The notes under the pieces were generated by a model. It was not told where the DNA came from. It worked only from the letters and a program-made list of their open reading frames with translations, and ran no database searches. Positions 34,874-43,845 of a DNA stretch of 64,000 bases are shown here, one piece after another (the stretch's first letter is position 1; each line of letters begins with the position of its first letter). This stretch comes from Anaerolineae bacterium (lineage in GTDB: Bacteria > Chloroflexota > Anaerolineae > Aggregatilineales > Phototrophicaceae): the NCBI GenBank assembly GCA_025454525.1, contig JALOOG010000008.1:1-64000 (forward strand). Direction: 5' to 3'. The position numbers and the translations under genes were made by a program.

Positions 34874-35872
34874 TTAGCTTAACGCGCTCCATTTGTTTAA
34901 AAGTGTCGTTTCTTTCTCACGAGTTAGACCTGCACGTAAAACGTAATCCCCTAAACGTGTGCGATCCCATTCCCAAGTAGCGGATAGCGTCTCATTTAAT
35001 GGACGGAAAGTGAGTCCTGCCCCGATTGCTTTAGAAATATTGATCTGATTCATCGCGGCATGAGTGGCCATTTGACTCGGAATCCAGAGCGGAAGCTCAC
35101 TCCAAGGTTGCGCTTCATTTTCAAGCAAAAAGTCGCTATTCATCCACACAAGATGCGCGTTTGATTGCGTGAGATCTTGACAGGCGGAAAGCATAGTGCC
35201 GATCGATAAACGGTAATCAGGGCCGGTGGCATTAAATGTCCCCCCCTGTTGGCGTTCAGCCATGTTGATACACCAAGCGGCCAGATCGCGCACATCAATA
35301 AACTGCACAAGATATTCTGGATTATCCGGGGCAAGCACATCACCCCCCGCCGCGATCCGATGTACCCAGTAGGTAAATCGATCTGTCGGATCATTTGGCC
35401 CCACGATCAATCCGGCCCGGACATTGAGGACTCGCCCCGGCATTACGGACTCGGCCGCTTGTTCACACAATGCCTTGAGTCCTCCGTATGTCTCACCGTT
35501 TACCTCTTCCACGGTTTGATCCTCTAAGACGCTTACATCAGCAGTTTCATCCATATTCGGCTTAGAAAAATCGGCATAAACCGAAATTGTGGAGATAAAG
35601 GTGTAATGTCCCACCGAGTCTTTTAATAATTCAACCGAATCGCGGACAATACGAGGGACATAGCCACAGGTATCGATCACCGCATCCCATGTTTGACCTT
35701 TGAGCGCTGTTAAATTGCCATTTCGATCGCCATACAATTTTTCCACTTGCTGGAATAACGCATCGTTGGTCTTGCCGCGATTAAAAGTCGTGACTTGATG
35801 ACCGCGTTCAAGGGCGATCTGGACAACATGCCGCCCCAAAAATTGTGTACCGCCTAGGATCAAAAGTTTCAT
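34874..35872 (-). CDS. NAD-dependent epimerase/dehydratase family protein
   Basis: 332 residues. Extended short-chain dehydrogenase: the Rossmann start MKLLILGGTQFLGRHVV holds GxxxxxG, and YGGLK is the YxxxK active-site pair, with STISVYAD giving the conserved Ser. Related to sugar-nucleotide epimerases and the CSP41-type RNA-binding group; substrate unknown. Stands alone with its own terminator. Confidence 0.88.
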   Translation of the reverse strand: MKLLILGGTQFLGRHVVQIALERGHQVTTFNRGKTNDALFQQVEKLYGDRNGNLTALKGQTWDAVIDTCGYVPRIVRDSVELLKDSVGHYTFISTISVYADFSKPNMDETADVSVLEDQTVEEVNGETYGGLKALCEQAAESVMPGRVLNVRAGLIVGPNDPTDRFTYWVHRIAAGGDVLAPDNPEYLVQFIDVRDLAAWCINMAERQQGGTFNATGPDYRLSIGTMLSACQDLTQSNAHLVWMNSDFLLENEAQPWSELPLWIPSQMATHAAMNQINISKAIGAGLTFRPLNETLSATWEWDRTRLGDYVLRAGLTREKETTLLNKWSALS

Positions 35873-35955
35873 AAAAATCCTTTCTCAATGCTGTAGGTAA
35901 AGCAGTCGGATCTGTAGGATGATTATACAAAACTTTTTAAACATTCACATTTATT

Positions 35956-35983
35956 GCGAAGAGGATCAAACGATCCCCTTCGC
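35956..35983 (-). terminator. Hairpin after the stress-protein gene
   Basis: GCGAAGAGGATC / GATCCCCTTCGC, 12 paired positions with one A-C mismatch and a 4-nt loop. It sits just past the stop codon at 35990. Confidence 0.55.
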
Positions 35984-35989
35984 CAAACG

Positions 35990-36379
35990 TTAATTGATCT
36001 GATCGACCCGACTAGCGCCCGCTTGCTCAAAGATCGACGCAATGGAAGCGGTATCCTCTGGGTCAGCGTGAATAAAAACCACCACACCGTTGTTTGATGC
36101 AACGCGGCGGTAATAATCCATTTCTGCACCCTCTGGGACACGCTCTAACACCCATGGCGCAAGCGCAGGCGCAGTTTGTCCTTGTTGACTCGTGCCTGCG
36201 TTATTTGTACCGATTGCGATCGGGATCAACGGGATATTGTCAATCGGTGTATCTGGCTGATGGGCTTGTCCGCGTAGAATTTCCAAGCGATCATCCTTAA
36301 TATCGCGATCGTGAAGCGCGCTCAAGGCCTGATCAAGGTTTAATTCGTTGTCAAATACACCAACGATTAGCGTTGACAT
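35990..36379 (-). CDS. YflT-like general-stress family protein
   Basis: 129 residues from the ATG at 36379, eight bases after AGGAG (MSTLIVGVFDN). N-terminal strand STLIVGVFDN followed by a helix with the phrase DQALSALHDRDI, and a C-terminal VVVFIHADPED strand, is the alpha-beta layout of heat-/general-stress proteins such as YflT. Function in stress unproven here. The middle (about 50-85) is Pro/Gly-rich. Confidence 0.6.
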   Translation of the reverse strand: MSTLIVGVFDNELNLDQALSALHDRDIKDDRLEILRGQAHQPDTPIDNIPLIPIAIGTNNAGTSQQGQTAPALAPWVLERVPEGAEMDYYRRVASNNGVVVFIHADPEDTASIASIFEQAGASRVDQIN

Positions 36380-36501
36380 TTTCATCACTCCTGTTAGGTT
36401 GTTTTTAATTGATTAAAATCGGTATAAATGAGGCCAACGGTAAAAAGCGCTCAACATTTGAGGAATAGATCTAGGAGGCGGTCAAACAGACCGCCCCTGA
36501 T

Positions 36502-37707
36502 TTAAGCGAGTGGAGGATCGTCGTAAAGGTCTTGTTCTGTGGCGTGTGGGTTGAGCAACTGTTCAATCTTTTCCGCAGGTTTTTGATCTTCGGTGCGTTC
36601 GACACGGATCTGCATGATCGCTTCTTCGGTGATCATACCCTTTAAGAGTGCGTCTTCCGCAGCCCCAACAGTATCCGGCACAAGCAACAGATCAATGCCA
36701 ATCGTTTTTAAACTATCGGCAATGCGTAAGATCTCCCTCGCACGCTCTGGATGCGGATTCACACTGCGGATATAGATCGCTTTGATCCGTTGCGGATAGA
36801 GACGGGCGATCTCATCATAAATTTCGGGATCATGTTGGGTGCTATCGCCGATCAAGACAAATGGCAACTTTGGGTAATGTTTTAAGATTGTCGTAATCAA
36901 CTTAAATTTGTGGGCATGATGACCGCTATCGATGAATTGTGTCGGGCTGATTCCCAAATTTTTAAGCATCAACGGGCCGATCGGAATCCCGCGCACTTGG
37001 AAAAAATCGATAATCAGATCGTAAATGTTCCAAGGGCTACTACTCACATAAAAGATCGGATTATAGGTGTTATTGGTGCCTGCCCGTAATGCTGTGTAGA
37101 AGGCCGCGACCCCCTCAAACGGTAAACGGGTATGAGCATTGCGTAAAAAGGTATTGCGGGCCAATTTGAGCAGATTTAACACATCGGTTTGAACCACCGT
37201 ATCATCCAGATCGCTAATCACACCAAATTGAGCGTTTGAAGGGGGGATGATCACATGACCAACTGTTTGAACTTGCGGCATATCATGATGACGATGTGGA
37301 AAATCAATCAGCTCTAAGGTGACGGGGTGCATAAAAGTGTTGGGATCAAGTGGCGCAGTGATCGGAATTTCAAACAAGAACATGCCTTCTTCATCGGCGG
37401 TGAGTTGCGCGGTGTGATCGCCAAATTTAGCGCGCACAATGGCATGAGGAATCTCATCACTTTCATAACGTTTATAGGTATTGATCAAGTTTTGCCAGAG
37501 GGTATCGTTGTCTTTAGCACTTTCGATCCCTTTGTCTTTGAGAACACGTCCGCGTAAGTAGATGTGTTGATCATTGCCATAACCCAGATAGGGTTGGATC
37601 ATCAACGGATGACGATGGAGCAGATGGCTAATCTGATTTTTAAGGTTATCAAAGTGATTTTCAACATCACTGGTAAACTCAAGAAAAATATTTTTCCAAT
37701 TGGTCAT
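36502..37707 (-). CDS. App1-type phosphatidate phosphatase (DUF2183)
   Basis: 401 residues. The HAD-like motif SDLDDTVVQTD (D166, D168) with FYVSSSPWNIYDLI and GDSTQHDPEIYDEI are the App1/DUF2183 signatures. These enzymes remove phosphate from phosphatidate. An N-terminal beta domain (about 40-155) precedes it. No membrane helix. Expressed alone, divergent from the Ser/Thr kinase gene. Confidence 0.88.
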   Translation of the reverse strand: MTNWKNIFLEFTSDVENHFDNLKNQISHLLHRHPLMIQPYLGYGNDQHIYLRGRVLKDKGIESAKDNDTLWQNLINTYKRYESDEIPHAIVRAKFGDHTAQLTADEEGMFLFEIPITAPLDPNTFMHPVTLELIDFPHRHHDMPQVQTVGHVIIPPSNAQFGVISDLDDTVVQTDVLNLLKLARNTFLRNAHTRLPFEGVAAFYTALRAGTNNTYNPIFYVSSSPWNIYDLIIDFFQVRGIPIGPLMLKNLGISPTQFIDSGHHAHKFKLITTILKHYPKLPFVLIGDSTQHDPEIYDEIARLYPQRIKAIYIRSVNPHPERAREILRIADSLKTIGIDLLLVPDTVGAAEDALLKGMITEEAIMQIRVERTEDQKPAEKIEQLLNPHATEQDLYDDPPLA

Positions 37708-37846
37708 GCAAAGCTCCTGTTAACTTGGGTTTTTTACCCGACGGAAGTCGATTTGCGAGATCCTCTCATCTCTTGTATAACTATACGGCAACTGTAAGAG
37801 GTGTGGTGTACAGTTTCATTAGAAACTTGTAATAAAAAATACCCGT

Positions 37847-37875
37847 TTGAGTGATACACCATTATAAGCTATACT
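37847..37875 (+). promoter_or_regulatory. Sigma-70-type promoter of the transmembrane kinase gene
   Basis: TTGAGT (37847-37852) and TATACT (37870-37875) are separated by exactly 17 bp. The start codon is about 44 bases downstream of the -10. Confidence 0.6.
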
Positions 37876-37918
37876 TTGCGCGTAGCGGCGTGGGAAAATA
37901 ACTAAGGCGCAACTTCCT

Positions 37919-39622
37919 GTGAAAAATCGTAAACTCGGAAAATACGAGATCGTTGAGCGGTTAGGGCGTGGCGGGATGGCGGAAGTCTATCGCGCTTATC
38001 ATCCTAATCTTGATCGTTATGTCGCGATAAAAGTTTTGCATAGTTTCCTTTCGGATGATGCAGAATTTAAGATTCGCTTTGAAAAAGAAGCGCAAAACAT
38101 CGCTAAACTACGGCATCCTAACATTGTACAAGTCTACGATTTTGACTTTGATCCCACCGGCGAAAGCTATTACATGGTGATGGAGTTGATCGAAGGGCCA
38201 ACGCTCAAAGATCGATTGTATGACGAAAATACCAATGAAGGACGTAGCCTCCCCTTACTAGAGGCTTTACGGATCACCCGTGAATCAGCCAAAGCGCTTT
38301 CTTATGCACATGGGCGCGGCATGATCCATCGGGATGTTAAACCTGCTAATTTGATGCTAGATGATAAAGAGAACCATCGCGTTGTCTTAACCGATTTTGG
38401 CATCGCGAAATTGATGGGTGGCGCGCAAAATACCATGAGCGGCGGTATGGTCGGCACACCCGCTTATATGGCCCCAGAACAGGGGATGGGCGAAACCGGG
38501 GATGAACGTTCCGACCTCTATTCGCTGGGTGTGATCATGTATCAAATGTTGACCGGAGATCTACCCTATGAGGCAGAAACGCCCTTAGGGATCATCTTGC
38601 GTCACATGAATGACCCCATCCCATCGGTACGTCAGATCGATCCACATCTTCCACCGGCCGTCGATAAGGTGATGCAAAAATTGATGGCCAAAGAACCCGA
38701 TGAGCGCTATCAAAGTGCCGATGAGCTGATCGAGGCTTTAGAAATTTTAGAAAAAACGCCAGCCCGCCTTGATCCTGCCACCCTAATCTTACCGAAGTTA
38801 CCTATCGCCAAACCGGAAGACAAATCGACCGTCAAAAGACCTGAAAGGACAGGTTGGCGATTTCCTTTTGCCCTCTTGTTATTAATCATTGGGCTTTTGA
38901 TCATCGGCGGCGGTACCTACTGGGTAGGGGTTAACAATGGCTTATTTCCAGCGCCGGGAGCGTTGCTTGCATTTTTAGCTTCAGCGACTCCCACCGCAAC
39001 CCCAACACCCACCGCAACCGATACCGTAGAACCCCCTACGATGACACCAAGTTTGACAATCGCCATTACACCGACTGTCACCTTTACCAATACACCCAGT
39101 TTAAGCCCAACCTTAACCGCTTCATTTACACCAACAGCCACAGCAACCTCAACCGCTACAGAAACATTGGTGTTGACCGCGACTCCAACCAGTACTGCGA
39201 CCATGACTCCGAATCTAACCCAGACATGGGCCGCCGAACGCACTGCTACGACCACCGCTTGCACCTTTGATTACGCCATTATCGAACAAACGCCCCCTGA
39301 CGCACGAGACGGCGGTACTTTTTTGCCTGTAAATACACCTTATAACCGTCAAATTCGGCTTTTAAATGCGGGTAGCTGTGTCTGGGAACGGAATACTTCA
39401 CTGACCTTTGTCTCTGGTGAAAGTTTTAAGGCCGATCCGCGAATTTTTATTCGGGAACAAGTGGAACCCGCGCAAGAAGTGGTCTTAGTTTTTAGTGGGA
39501 CATTACCCGCCCAAGGCAGCGTAGATCCCATTTGTGGAATCTGGGAATTACGCACACCGGGTCAGATCCCGATTGGTGAACGTTTAGAGATCTGTGTGTT
39601 CGTATTTGATCCAGGAAATTAA
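37919..39622 (+). CDS. Transmembrane Ser/Thr protein kinase with NBR1-like extracellular domain
   Basis: 567 residues, GTG start. Kinase domain (about 9-275): P-loop RLGRGGMAEVY, Lys38 in VAIKVL, HRDVKPANLM, TDFGIAKL, GTPAYMAPEQ, all intact. One membrane helix at about 318-340, then a Thr/Pro-rich linker (TPTATPTPTATDT), then a C-terminal beta domain (about 455-567; VNTPYNRQIRLLNAGSCVWE) of the NBR1-central-domain/Ig-like kind. It should transmit an outside signal inward. GTG chosen as the frame start with AAGG upstream. Confidence 0.92.
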   Translation: MKNRKLGKYEIVERLGRGGMAEVYRAYHPNLDRYVAIKVLHSFLSDDAEFKIRFEKEAQNIAKLRHPNIVQVYDFDFDPTGESYYMVMELIEGPTLKDRLYDENTNEGRSLPLLEALRITRESAKALSYAHGRGMIHRDVKPANLMLDDKENHRVVLTDFGIAKLMGGAQNTMSGGMVGTPAYMAPEQGMGETGDERSDLYSLGVIMYQMLTGDLPYEAETPLGIILRHMNDPIPSVRQIDPHLPPAVDKVMQKLMAKEPDERYQSADELIEALEILEKTPARLDPATLILPKLPIAKPEDKSTVKRPERTGWRFPFALLLLIIGLLIIGGGTYWVGVNNGLFPAPGALLAFLASATPTATPTPTATDTVEPPTMTPSLTIAITPTVTFTNTPSLSPTLTASFTPTATATSTATETLVLTATPTSTATMTPNLTQTWAAERTATTTACTFDYAIIEQTPPDARDGGTFLPVNTPYNRQIRLLNAGSCVWERNTSLTFVSGESFKADPRIFIREQVEPAQEVVLVFSGTLPAQGSVDPICGIWELRTPGQIPIGERLEICVFVFDPGN

Positions 39623-39624
39623 GC

Positions 39625-39646
39625 TAAGGCGGTTTACACCGCCTTA
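39625..39646. terminator. Bidirectional hairpin terminator
   Basis: TAAGGCGGT / ACCGCCTTA, 9-bp perfect stem with a 4-nt loop, then TTTATTC on the plus strand. Lies between the kinase gene and the end of gyrA. Confidence 0.75.
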
Positions 39647-39647
39647 T

Positions 39648-42164
39648 TTATTCTTCAATAGGCTCAGTTTCGATAGATCCGTTAGGTTCAATTGGCAAAT
39701 CTACATACATCGCTTGGGGTAAAATTGCCGCTTTAACTTGATCGGTGGAAGTCAGCGACATGAGGATGTCTCCACCCGATGCACCGCGTTTGACAAAGGG
39801 AGCATCTTTAAACTTAATCGCTTTGACTTTATCCCGTTTCGATAAGATGATCACCCGATCTTCTAATGTGCCAATGGCCGCCGTTGCGATCTCACGGCTA
39901 GATTTCGGTAAGCGCATGGTGATCACACCGCCTCCAGCACGCCCTTGTAACGGATATTCCTCAACTTTAGAGATTTTAGCGACTCCATCATCAGTGAAAG
40001 TAAGCACATGATCGCCTTGACTGATCAGATTTGCGGCCACGACTTGCGAACGTTGACTCGCCAATTTGATCCCGCGCATCCCACCCGCCGGAAGACCCGT
40101 TGGACGCACATCATCTTCACGGAAGCGGATCGCTTGCGCTTCATTTGTGGTCAATAAGATCTCTTGTTGGCCATCGGTGAGCAGTACCGCAATCAAACGA
40201 TTTTCATCACCGACATTAATCACGGTGAAAACGTTGGCCGTCATGCCGGGAAGATCGTTGATCCGAATGCGTTTCACATCGCCATTCGTAGACGCAAGGA
40301 ACAGATAACCGTTTTCCGCATCACCCGGAAGACTGATCACCGCGATCACTTCATCTTCTGCTTTCAGGCCCGATAATTCATAATAAGCCGCGCCTTCTCC
40401 CGACTCTTCTCCTTCGGGGATTTGTTGTACCGGAATCGTGGCGCAACGCCCATCAGCGGTAAACAGATAAATCACTTGGTTTGTGGTCGCATGTAGCAAG
40501 AAGCGCGGCGGGTTCTTGGTGGTGGAGGTAATTTTAGGGGGTTGATCTTCATGCGTGCGTGCGATACGTCCATTGGTCGAAAACATCACCCAACGATTCT
40601 CAGCCGGCAAGAGTAAGGCCGCCGCGTTACTAAGGTCAGCGGTGCTATCCGCGATCAACGTGCGACGTTTGTCTCCATAAGCTTCTTTGATGTTTTTAAG
40701 CTCACCTACGATTACACCGCGCATTTTCAGCGGACTTTGTAGCAGACTTTCCAAGTATTCGATCAATTTTACCTTTTCGTCAAATTCTTCTTGAATCTTT
40801 TGACTTTCTAAGGCTGCGAGGCGGCGTAATTGCATATCTAAGATTGCTTGTGCTTGAATTTCACTGATTTTCAGCAGTTGCATCAAATTAGCGCGGGCCG
40901 TTTCGGCATCTGGTGAATTACGGATCGTGGTGATCACTTTATTGAGCTTATCAATCGCTTTGAGCAAACCCTCTAAAATGTGAGCGCGTTCACGGGCGCG
41001 CATCAGATCATATTCACTACGGCGGCGCACCACTTCCAACCGATGATCTAAATAGACCTTTAGCGCTTGCTTGAGGCTCAACACCCGTGGTTCATTATTC
41101 ACCAAGGCCAACATAATAATGCTAAATGTGTCTTGCAAAGGGGTCAGCTTAAACAACTTGGTCAATACCTCAGTCGGTTCTGCGCCACGTTGAAGTTCAA
41201 TGACTAGGCGTAAACCTTGCCGATCCGACTCATCACGTAGATCCGCAATACCTTCTAAGCGTTGATCTCGCACGAGACTCGCGATTCGTTCGATCAATGA
41301 AGTTTTATTAACCTGATACGGGATCTCGCTGATGATGATCCGCGATTTGCCGCGTCCCACATCCTCAATGTGCGCTTTGGCGCGGATCGTGATCTTGCCG
41401 CGTCCAGTGGCGTAAGCGGAGACCAACGTATCTTCCCCTTCTTCATTTGCGTCTTGATGACGATAGACGATCCCACCTGTCGGGAAGTCCGGCCCTTTAA
41501 TAAATTGCATCAAATCGGTGACATTGAGATCATCAAGAATATCCCAACGATTCAGCATAAAGGTCAACGCATCGCACACCTCACCGAGGTTATGGGGTGG
41601 GATATTGGTAGACATACCGACCGCGATACCCGTCGCACCGTTCACCAATAGATTGGGGATGCTAGACGGTAAAACCGACGGTTCTTCAAGGCTACCATCG
41701 AAATTTTCAGTAAAATCAACCGTATCCTTACCAATATCGACCAGCAGTTCCTCACCAATATCCGCCATCCGCGCTTCAGTGTAACGCATCGCTGCCGCGC
41801 TATCACCATCGATACTCCCGTAATTGCCTTGACCATCGACCAACATATAACGCATGGCGAAATCTTGGGCCATGCGAACCATCGACTCATAAACTGCGCC
41901 ATCGCCGTGGGGATGATATTTACCTAATACTTCCCCGACAATCCGGGCGCTTTTTTTATAAGGGGTATCGGCCCGAACCCCCATATCGTACATTGCGTAA
42001 AGAATGCGCCGATGCACGGGTTTGAGACCATCGCGAGCATCAGGTAAGGCGCGAGAGACGATCACGCTCATCGCGTAATCTAGATATGCGTCACGCATCT
42101 CTTGTTCAATATTGATGCGTTGCACAGAATTAGAGGTAGAATTGTTACCGTTCACTTTGGCCAT
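39648..42164 (-). CDS. gyrA: DNA gyrase subunit A
   Basis: 838 residues. Catalytic Tyr128 in [10 protein letters not shown], the [19 protein letters not shown]-binding helix, and six-bladed C-terminal beta-pinwheel (from about 515). Type IIA topoisomerase that negatively supercoils DNA with GyrB, which is not in this window. In the quinolone region the sequence is HGDGAVYES: Gly89 aligns with E. coli Ser83 and Glu93 with Asp87. The pinwheel box reads QGRAGGG rather than QRRGGKG, so the GyrA box is degenerate. ParC is a possible alternative. Confidence 0.92.
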   Translation of the reverse strand: MAKVNGNNSTSNSVQRINIEQEMRDAYLDYAMSVIVSRALPDARDGLKPVHRRILYAMYDMGVRADTPYKKSARIVGEVLGKYHPHGDGAVYESMVRMAQDFAMRYMLVDGQGNYGSIDGDSAAAMRYTEARMADIGEELLVDIGKDTVDFTENFDGSLEEPSVLPSSIPNLLVNGATGIAVGMSTNIPPHNLGEVCDALTFMLNRWDILDDLNVTDLMQFIKGPDFPTGGIVYRHQDANEEGEDTLVSAYATGRGKITIRAKAHIEDVGRGKSRIIISEIPYQVNKTSLIERIASLVRDQRLEGIADLRDESDRQGLRLVIELQRGAEPTEVLTKLFKLTPLQDTFSIIMLALVNNEPRVLSLKQALKVYLDHRLEVVRRRSEYDLMRARERAHILEGLLKAIDKLNKVITTIRNSPDAETARANLMQLLKISEIQAQAILDMQLRRLAALESQKIQEEFDEKVKLIEYLESLLQSPLKMRGVIVGELKNIKEAYGDKRRTLIADSTADLSNAAALLLPAENRWVMFSTNGRIARTHEDQPPKITSTTKNPPRFLLHATTNQVIYLFTADGRCATIPVQQIPEGEESGEGAAYYELSGLKAEDEVIAVISLPGDAENGYLFLASTNGDVKRIRINDLPGMTANVFTVINVGDENRLIAVLLTDGQQEILLTTNEAQAIRFREDDVRPTGLPAGGMRGIKLASQRSQVVAANLISQGDHVLTFTDDGVAKISKVEEYPLQGRAGGGVITMRLPKSSREIATAAIGTLEDRVIILSKRDKVKAIKFKDAPFVKRGASGGDILMSLTSTDQVKAAILPQAMYVDLPIEPNGSIETEPIEE

Positions 42165-42282
42165 GAGACTCGCGCTTTCCTATTAGAACTAATGCCCGGT
42201 TCAATTGTGATAAGGATAAATTGAATAGGGAGTGTACAATAACCCATGAAACCCACTTGGGTAAAGTGCGAATTTTTGTTCT

Positions 42283-42291
42283 ATTATACCA
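42283..42291 (-). promoter_or_regulatory. Extended -10 promoter for gyrA
   Basis: The minus strand reads TGGTATAAT (TGnTATAAT), about 119 bases upstream of the gyrA ATG. No clear -35. Confidence 0.5.
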
Positions 42292-42360
42292 CAATCGGGT
42301 GAAATAAATGGGTGAATTTTTACACTCACACTGTAGCATAGCACAAGTGGTTATGGTAGT

Positions 42361-43797
42361 ATGCAAAGCATGATGATAAACAAAACTCTGACAATGCTCG
42401 TTTGTCTATTGGCGCTCGGTGCTTGTATGCCTCCGACTCCGATTCCGGTCTATATTACCCCAACTCCGAGTGATACACCGACCGCAGCGCCAACCAACGT
42501 CCCAACACTTGACCCGATCCCAACAGAGACGGCCGGTTCTCCCTTAGAACCCACCCGAACTCCCATGGTGATCGGAGCGATCGTCGGGCCCAATTACACG
42601 ATCCCGCCTACAGATACGCCGCGGGCTACCCGTACACCGATCGAAACCGTACCCCCACGTCCCAGTAGCACCCCGATCCCCCCAACAGGTACGATCGGCC
42701 CATCCCCGACTCCGTTACCACAATTAGACGCTGGACGGGTAGGGGTTCAACTTTTTACCAATCTAGGGCGTGAAGAATGGGATGATTCTTTAAATCGCTC
42801 CAAAGAGTTGGGCGTGCGTTGGATTAAAGTTCAGATGAATTGGGCATTTTTACAACCCAATGGACAAAATCCTAGCGAAGAAGTGTTACGGACGTTTGAG
42901 TTAAACCTTGAAACGGCCGATCAAGCGGGTTTTCAGATCCTCCTAAGCATCGTAAAAGCGCCACAATGGACACGCTCCACGCAAGGCGATGATGCGCCGC
43001 CCGATAATCCACAAGCATTTGTCGATTTTCTCAACATGGTCTTTTTGGAGACCAAGATCGATGATGTTGCCGATGCGATCGAAATTTGGAATGAGCCGAA
43101 TCTACGGCGTGAATGGAATACCAACGCTTATGAGTTTAGCGGGGCGGGGTACATGCGCTTATTTGAACCTGCCTATCGCACTATTCGCAGCTATCGTCCA
43201 GACATCACGATCATCACAGCCGCGCTTGCGCCAACCTCTAACACCGGTTTTTCGGTGGATGATCGCGACTTTTTGCGTCAAATGTACGCAGCCGGATTAG
43301 GCAACTTCACCGATGTCGCGATCGGATCACATCCTTACGGTTGGGGCAACCCACCCGATGCTCGGTGTTGTGCGCCTGGTGGCGATCTTGGATGGGATGA
43401 TGATCCGCATTTCTTCTTCCTCAATAACCTTGAGGACACCCGTGCCATTATGGATGCCAACGGCCATAACAACGCGCCGATCTGGATCACCGAATTGGGA
43501 TGGGCGACATGGCAAGATATTCAAACCCTTGGTTATGGATTGCCTGATCCGCCAGAAAATAACCTCTGGATGAACTACAGTTCTCCCATACAACAGGCGG
43601 ATTACACGATCCGCGCCTTAGAGATCTTACAACAAGAGCGCACCGACATCGCCGGGGTGATTCTTTGGAATCTGAATTACGCGAATGAGTTGACTCTGCA
43701 AAATCGACAAGAGATCATCGCTTACAGTTTGTTGATTCCCGGACTCCCACCGCGTCCCTTGTTTTACCTATTACCCTTAGCTTTTGCGCCGCGTTAG
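42361..43797 (+). CDS. Lipoprotein with glycoside-hydrolase-like (GH-A clan) barrel
   Basis: 478 residues. Signal peptide with lipobox (LLALGACM), then a Thr/Pro-rich stalk to about 120, then a TIM-barrel-like domain. It carries the clan GH-A signatures: acid/base Glu in EIWNEPNL and a nucleophile-like Glu in WITELGWATW. This is the layout of GH5/GH39-type enzymes, so it should cut a beta-linked glycan outside the cell. Family not assigned. Starts at 42370 or 42373 are alternative ATGs. Confidence 0.78.
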   Translation: MQSMMINKTLTMLVCLLALGACMPPTPIPVYITPTPSDTPTAAPTNVPTLDPIPTETAGSPLEPTRTPMVIGAIVGPNYTIPPTDTPRATRTPIETVPPRPSSTPIPPTGTIGPSPTPLPQLDAGRVGVQLFTNLGREEWDDSLNRSKELGVRWIKVQMNWAFLQPNGQNPSEEVLRTFELNLETADQAGFQILLSIVKAPQWTRSTQGDDAPPDNPQAFVDFLNMVFLETKIDDVADAIEIWNEPNLRREWNTNAYEFSGAGYMRLFEPAYRTIRSYRPDITIITAALAPTSNTGFSVDDRDFLRQMYAAGLGNFTDVAIGSHPYGWGNPPDARCCAPGGDLGWDDDPHFFFLNNLEDTRAIMDANGHNNAPIWITELGWATWQDIQTLGYGLPDPPENNLWMNYSSPIQQADYTIRALEILQQERTDIAGVILWNLNYANELTLQNRQEIIAYSLLIPGLPPRPLFYLLPLAFAPR

Positions 43798-43800
43798 CCT

Positions 43801-43826
43801 TGATGAGGGGAATTTACCCCTCATCA
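43801..43826 (+). terminator. Hairpin between the glycosidase and the glycosyltransferase genes
   Basis: TGATGAGGGG / CCCCTCATCA, 10-bp perfect stem with a 6-nt loop. Lies 4 bases after the stop codon, with only a weak T-tract, so read-through into the next gene is possible. Confidence 0.6.
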
Positions 43827-43845
43827 GCTTACTTTAAAAACTATC

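Noticed and set aside
38917-39264. 115-codon Val-rich frame opposite the kinase linker
   Set aside because: It is the antisense of a Thr/Pro repeat linker; low-complexity shadow, not a gene.
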